From contig CANQBA010000043.1 of NCBI GenBank assembly GCA_947589545.1, forward strand, positions 1 through 34,692: a stretch of DNA of 34,692 bases, read 5' to 3'. The notes beneath the pieces are model-generated. The model was not told where the DNA came from and searched no databases. It saw only the letters and a program-made list of their open reading frames with translations. The DNA is from an uncultured Oscillospiraceae bacterium (GTDB taxonomy: Bacteria; Bacillota; Clostridia; Oscillospirales; Oscillospiraceae). Positions 32,719 through 34,692 of this stretch are shown piece after piece (position 1 is the first letter of the stretch; each line of letters opens with the position of its first letter). A program made the translations under genes and the position numbers.

Positions 32719-33399
32719 ATGAAGTACATTCCATCAATCGCCTTTGAGGAGATGTCAGGCTCCGCCAAAGGAGTGACCGCAGCCAAGGTGCGCGGTCGCA
32801 AGTACATCCGTAACCGTGGCTACGGCGGCGGATTCAAGTCCAGCGCCCAGGGTGCAGTCAAAGCCATCTTCAAGCAGCTCAGCCAGAGCTGGAGGTCTCT
32901 CACCAACGCCCAGATCCTCGCCTGGAATGCCCTCGCAGGCACCCAGAAGGGAAAGAGCGTGCTCGGGACGTCTTCCAAGATTTCCGGAGCGAACCTCTAT
33001 TCGAGGCTGAACTACTGGATCGTGAAATGCGGTGGAGCCGCACTCAGTGCTCCTCCTACCCTTGTCGGAGTGGAAGCTCCGTGCGAGGCGGAGCTAGCAC
33101 TCTCCTCTGACAGTTTCACCTTCCAGCTGCCTGATCCTCCGGCAGAGACTGCAGACCTCAAGCTCGTCATTATGGCATCCGCTCCACAGAGCAACGGTGT
33201 CACCAAGGCCTACTCGAAGGCCGTGATGATTGGCTCGCCACGGGCTATCGTGGAAGAGGCCATCGATATCAAGGCCGACTATGAGGCAGTCCACGGTGCA
33301 GTCACCACCGCCGCTCCAAAGGTGTTCCTCCGCTACTTCTTCGTCAACACGAAGACCGGCGAGAAATCCGGAGAGATGCTCGGACAAATCAGCCTGTAG
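32719..33399 (+). CDS. conserved Bacteroidales unknown protein, paralogue 3 of 3
   Basis: This is a 226-residue protein. It carries the cleanest form of the family: MKYIPSIAFEEMSGSAKGVTAAKVRGRKYIRNR (residues 1-32, Gly/Arg-rich), FKQLSQSWRSLTNAQILAWNALA (about 52-74), GTSSKISGANLYSRLNYW (about 82-99), then a beta-rich C-terminal half with KLVIMASAPQSNGV and the FFVNTKTGEKSG turn. The basic N-terminus is notable. No catalytic motif is visible. Its relatives at 27337 and 29272 lie in the same cluster. It is followed by a hairpin (33413-33439) before the endolysin gene. Confidence 0.65.
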   Translation: MKYIPSIAFEEMSGSAKGVTAAKVRGRKYIRNRGYGGGFKSSAQGAVKAIFKQLSQSWRSLTNAQILAWNALAGTQKGKSVLGTSSKISGANLYSRLNYWIVKCGGAALSAPPTLVGVEAPCEAELALSSDSFTFQLPDPPAETADLKLVIMASAPQSNGVTKAYSKAVMIGSPRAIVEEAIDIKADYEAVHGAVTTAAPKVFLRYFFVNTKTGEKSGEMLGQISL

Positions 33400-33412
33400 G
33401 CAATGTTTCATC

Positions 33413-33445
33413 TCCCCGCCGGCTAAGAGCTGACGGGGATTTGTT
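33413..33445 (+). terminator. weak terminator or attenuator before the endolysin gene
   Basis: TCCCCG (33413-33418) pairs with CGGGGA (33434-33439), followed by TTTGTTTC. The loop is 15 bases. The endolysin ATG is 10 bases further on, so this may set the ratio between structural and lysis genes instead of ending transcription fully. Confidence 0.45.
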
Positions 33446-33454
33446 TCAATAATT

Positions 33455-33892
33455 ATGAAAGCATCAGTAGACGCATACGAACTCATCAAACAGTTCGAAG
33501 GACTTCGACTTAAAGCATACCTCTGTCCTGCTGGAATCTGGACAATTGGATACGGGCATACTTCCGGTGTATCACCTAATTCCTTCATTACAATTCAAGA
33601 AGCAGATGAATACTTACATAGAGATGTAGCGACCATTGAAATGCAACTGAATAAGTTGAATCTCATCCTCAGACAATGCCAGTGGGACGCTATTGTTTCA
33701 TTCGTCTTTAATGTAGGAATAGGCAATTTCAAGTCCTCCACTTTACTTGCAAAGATTCGCACTAACCCTGATGACAATTCAATAATGGATGAATTCCTCA
33801 GATGGGTTTATGCTAACGGCAAAGTGATGAAGGGGCTGCAAAAACGCAGACTGGCAGAAATGAAACTATATTTCTCAGACAAGCTAAAGTAA
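33455..33892 (+). CDS. GH24 phage-type lysozyme (endolysin)
   Basis: This is a 145-residue protein, the usual size for T4/P21-type endolysins. Residues 10-33 give the catalytic signature E15-x8-C24-x5-T30 in QFEGLRLKAYLCPAGIWTIGYGHT, the E-C/D-T triad of GH24 muramidases. The remaining helical lobe (QWDAIVSFVFNVGIGNFKSSTLL, RWVYANGKVMKGLQKRRLAEMKLY) is also standard. It cleaves the beta-1,4 bond between MurNAc and GlcNAc. No N-terminal signal or SAR anchor is present, so a holin or other route is needed for export, in keeping with the small membrane proteins that follow. The stop overlaps the next start by one base (TAATG). Confidence 0.9.
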   Translation: MKASVDAYELIKQFEGLRLKAYLCPAGIWTIGYGHTSGVSPNSFITIQEADEYLHRDVATIEMQLNKLNLILRQCQWDAIVSFVFNVGIGNFKSSTLLAKIRTNPDDNSIMDEFLRWVYANGKVMKGLQKRRLAEMKLYFSDKLK

Positions 33893-34239
33893 TGCTATTA
33901 AATGATGAGTTCAAACAAATAAATATCAGGCATATGGAAACCAATGAAATCATCACTAATATAGGAACACTTGTTCTTCCACTTGTCACAGCAGCTGCTG
34001 GTTGGCTCGCAGGACGGCGTAAACAAAAGAACGACTTCCTGCAAGACTTGCAATCTTCTATAAACCTGCTCTCTTCAGAGAACAAGAGGTTGCTTGAAGA
34101 AATCACTTCAGCAAACAATGAAATAATCGCCCTGAGGAAGGAGAACGAAGAACTTAAAGCCTCCGTGGATCATCTCTGCAGCGAAAACACTGTACTCAAA
34201 GATGAAATCAGACAATTGAAAATTTCTCTCAAACATTAA
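33892..34239 (+). CDS. small membrane protein with coiled coil (holin-associated?)
   Basis: The frame gives 115 residues from 33892 (TAATG overlap with the endolysin). A second in-frame Met at 33934 (METNEIITNIG) gives 101 residues and puts the membrane segment near the N-terminus, which I find more natural. One transmembrane helix (TLVLPLVTAAAGWLAG) is followed by RRKQK and a long coiled coil (about 45-112) with clear heptads of Leu/Ile/Asn. Function is unknown. The position right after the endolysin and before a second two-helix membrane protein suggests a lysis role, but a single-helix coiled-coil protein of this kind is common next to many phage genes. Confidence 0.6.
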   Translation: MLLNDEFKQINIRHMETNEIITNIGTLVLPLVTAAAGWLAGRRKQKNDFLQDLQSSINLLSSENKRLLEEITSANNEIIALRKENEELKASVDHLCSENTVLKDEIRQLKISLKH

Positions 34240-34245
34240 AAGACT

Positions 34246-34473
34246 ATGGACACAAAAATCAAGAAAGCCCTGATTGTTTCAGGCATCACATTAGGCTGTA
34301 TTGCCGTTTCCTTTTGCACACCATTCGGCAGAGAAATGCTGAGCGTCGCAGCCACAATTATTGCAGCAGTTACTTTCCCAATTATGATGATAGCTGGAAT
34401 CATAGGAGGTTTAATTGCCAACTTCTGGTTATGGCGCAAGTTCGCAGAATGGCTTGACAAAATATTCAACTGA
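34246..34473 (+). CDS. two-helix small membrane protein, candidate holin
   Basis: This is a 75-residue protein. The first hydrophobic helix is at about 8-24 (ALIVSGITLGCIAVSFC), then a short polar turn (TPFGREM), then a long second hydrophobic region at about 32-60 (VAATIIAAVTFPIMMIAGIIGGLIANFWLW), ending in charged RKFAEWLDKIFN. Size and topology suit a class II holin, and it lies 6 bases after the coiled-coil gene downstream of the endolysin. No family match is claimed. Confidence 0.55.
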   Translation: MDTKIKKALIVSGITLGCIAVSFCTPFGREMLSVAATIIAAVTFPIMMIAGIIGGLIANFWLWRKFAEWLDKIFN

Positions 34474-34692
34474 TTTCTCAGAACATCACATCCGCTATAT
34501 TCTCTTTTTCGAGGATAGCGGGCAAAAATACAATAAATGAAATCTTGAGTAAAATATTCATTACACTCCAGAAGTAAACTACTGAAGTGATAGCAGCGGA
34601 ATAAATGTACCCCCTGTATCACTTTCAAATGTACCACCTGTAGCGGAAACAAATGTACCACCTGCCGATGTTAACCGGTGCCAGCAGAGGCA
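34474..34692. repeat. right-end spacer with three 24-bp-spaced repeats
   Basis: No gene is seen. CCGCTAT/ATAGCGG (about 34490-34525) forms a possible terminator for the cluster. Three copies of AAATGTACC[AC]CCTG start at 34603, 34627 and 34651, exactly 24 bases apart, all in the same direction. Regularly repeated ends like these are known in IS21-family elements and in iteron or recombinase-arm sites; the sequence runs off the window shortly after, so the choice cannot be made here. Confidence 0.55.

Noticed and set aside
34603-34664. CRISPR-like repeats
   Set aside because: Only three short copies, 24-bp period, with no unique spacers of normal length and no cas genes.

Overview
The window reads as an accessory (mobile or defence-island) region of a gut-type Bacteroidales genome. 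Support for this comes from VirE-like and DUF3987 replication genes, Abi_2, AbiH and YfbU cargo, a late cluster of Bacteroidales-specific unknown families, and two exact copies of the Bacteroidota promoter layout TTTG-N19-TATATTTG. Base composition is patchy. The replication genes and most of the BREX operon are visibly richer in GC. The first BREX gene, the SIR2/AbiH pair, the YfbU pair and the Abi_2 gene are visibly richer in AT, which suggests assembly from several sources.

Layout. (1) 1-4755: an unknown gene open to the left edge, two small excisionase-like HTH genes, a VirE_N/BT4734-type primase-like gene and a PriCT-2/DUF3987 gene ending in a hairpin terminator. (2) 4799-19805: one tightly packed plus-strand operon behind a strong promoter. 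It encodes brxP (PP-loop PAPS-reductase-like protein with a ferredoxin insert), brxC, pglZ and brxL, which is the type 4 BREX gene set. It continues without a break into a 949-aa protein rich in predicted DNA-binding domains and a 722-aa Argonaute/Piwi protein. The Piwi protein has an apparently intact MID 5'-phosphate pocket but a ruined nuclease site. (3) 19806-23201: a hairpin leader, a 402-aa protein with three copies of an HTH-like repeat, a SIR2-like gene with an in-frame TAG before a coherent 48-codon tail, and an AbiH gene. (4) 23275-25160: two 210-bp direct repeats, about 91% identical, bracket a decapitated amidase gene and a YfbU plus membrane-protein gene pair. (5) 24951 to about 27150: 2.2 kb without a credible gene, packed with long complementary arms (a nested three-way junction and a 17-bp perfect hairpin), best explained as a very large structured non-coding RNA. 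(6) 27337-34473: a late-type cluster of paralogous unknown proteins, interrupted by an Abi_2 (AbiD/AbiF) gene followed by its own promoter-sRNA-terminator unit. The cluster ends in a lysis-like cassette: candidate unimolecular spanin, GH24 endolysin, and two small membrane proteins. (7) 34603-34664: three repeats at exact 24-bp spacing at the right end.

How the parts may work together. The main candidate for an undescribed system is the operon at 4853-19805. A type 4 BREX core, which lacks a PglX methyltransferase, is translationally packed with a guide-binding but non-cleaving Argonaute and a large DNA-binding protein. An inferred model is that BrxP contributes sulfur-type DNA marking or sensing, that the 949-aa protein and/or guide-loaded Piwi supply target recognition, and that BrxC, PglZ and BrxL act as ATPase and effector modules. 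The SIR2, AbiH, YfbU/TM and Abi_2-sRNA modules look like independent abortive-infection layers placed around it. All functional statements rest on motifs read by eye; no database search was run.
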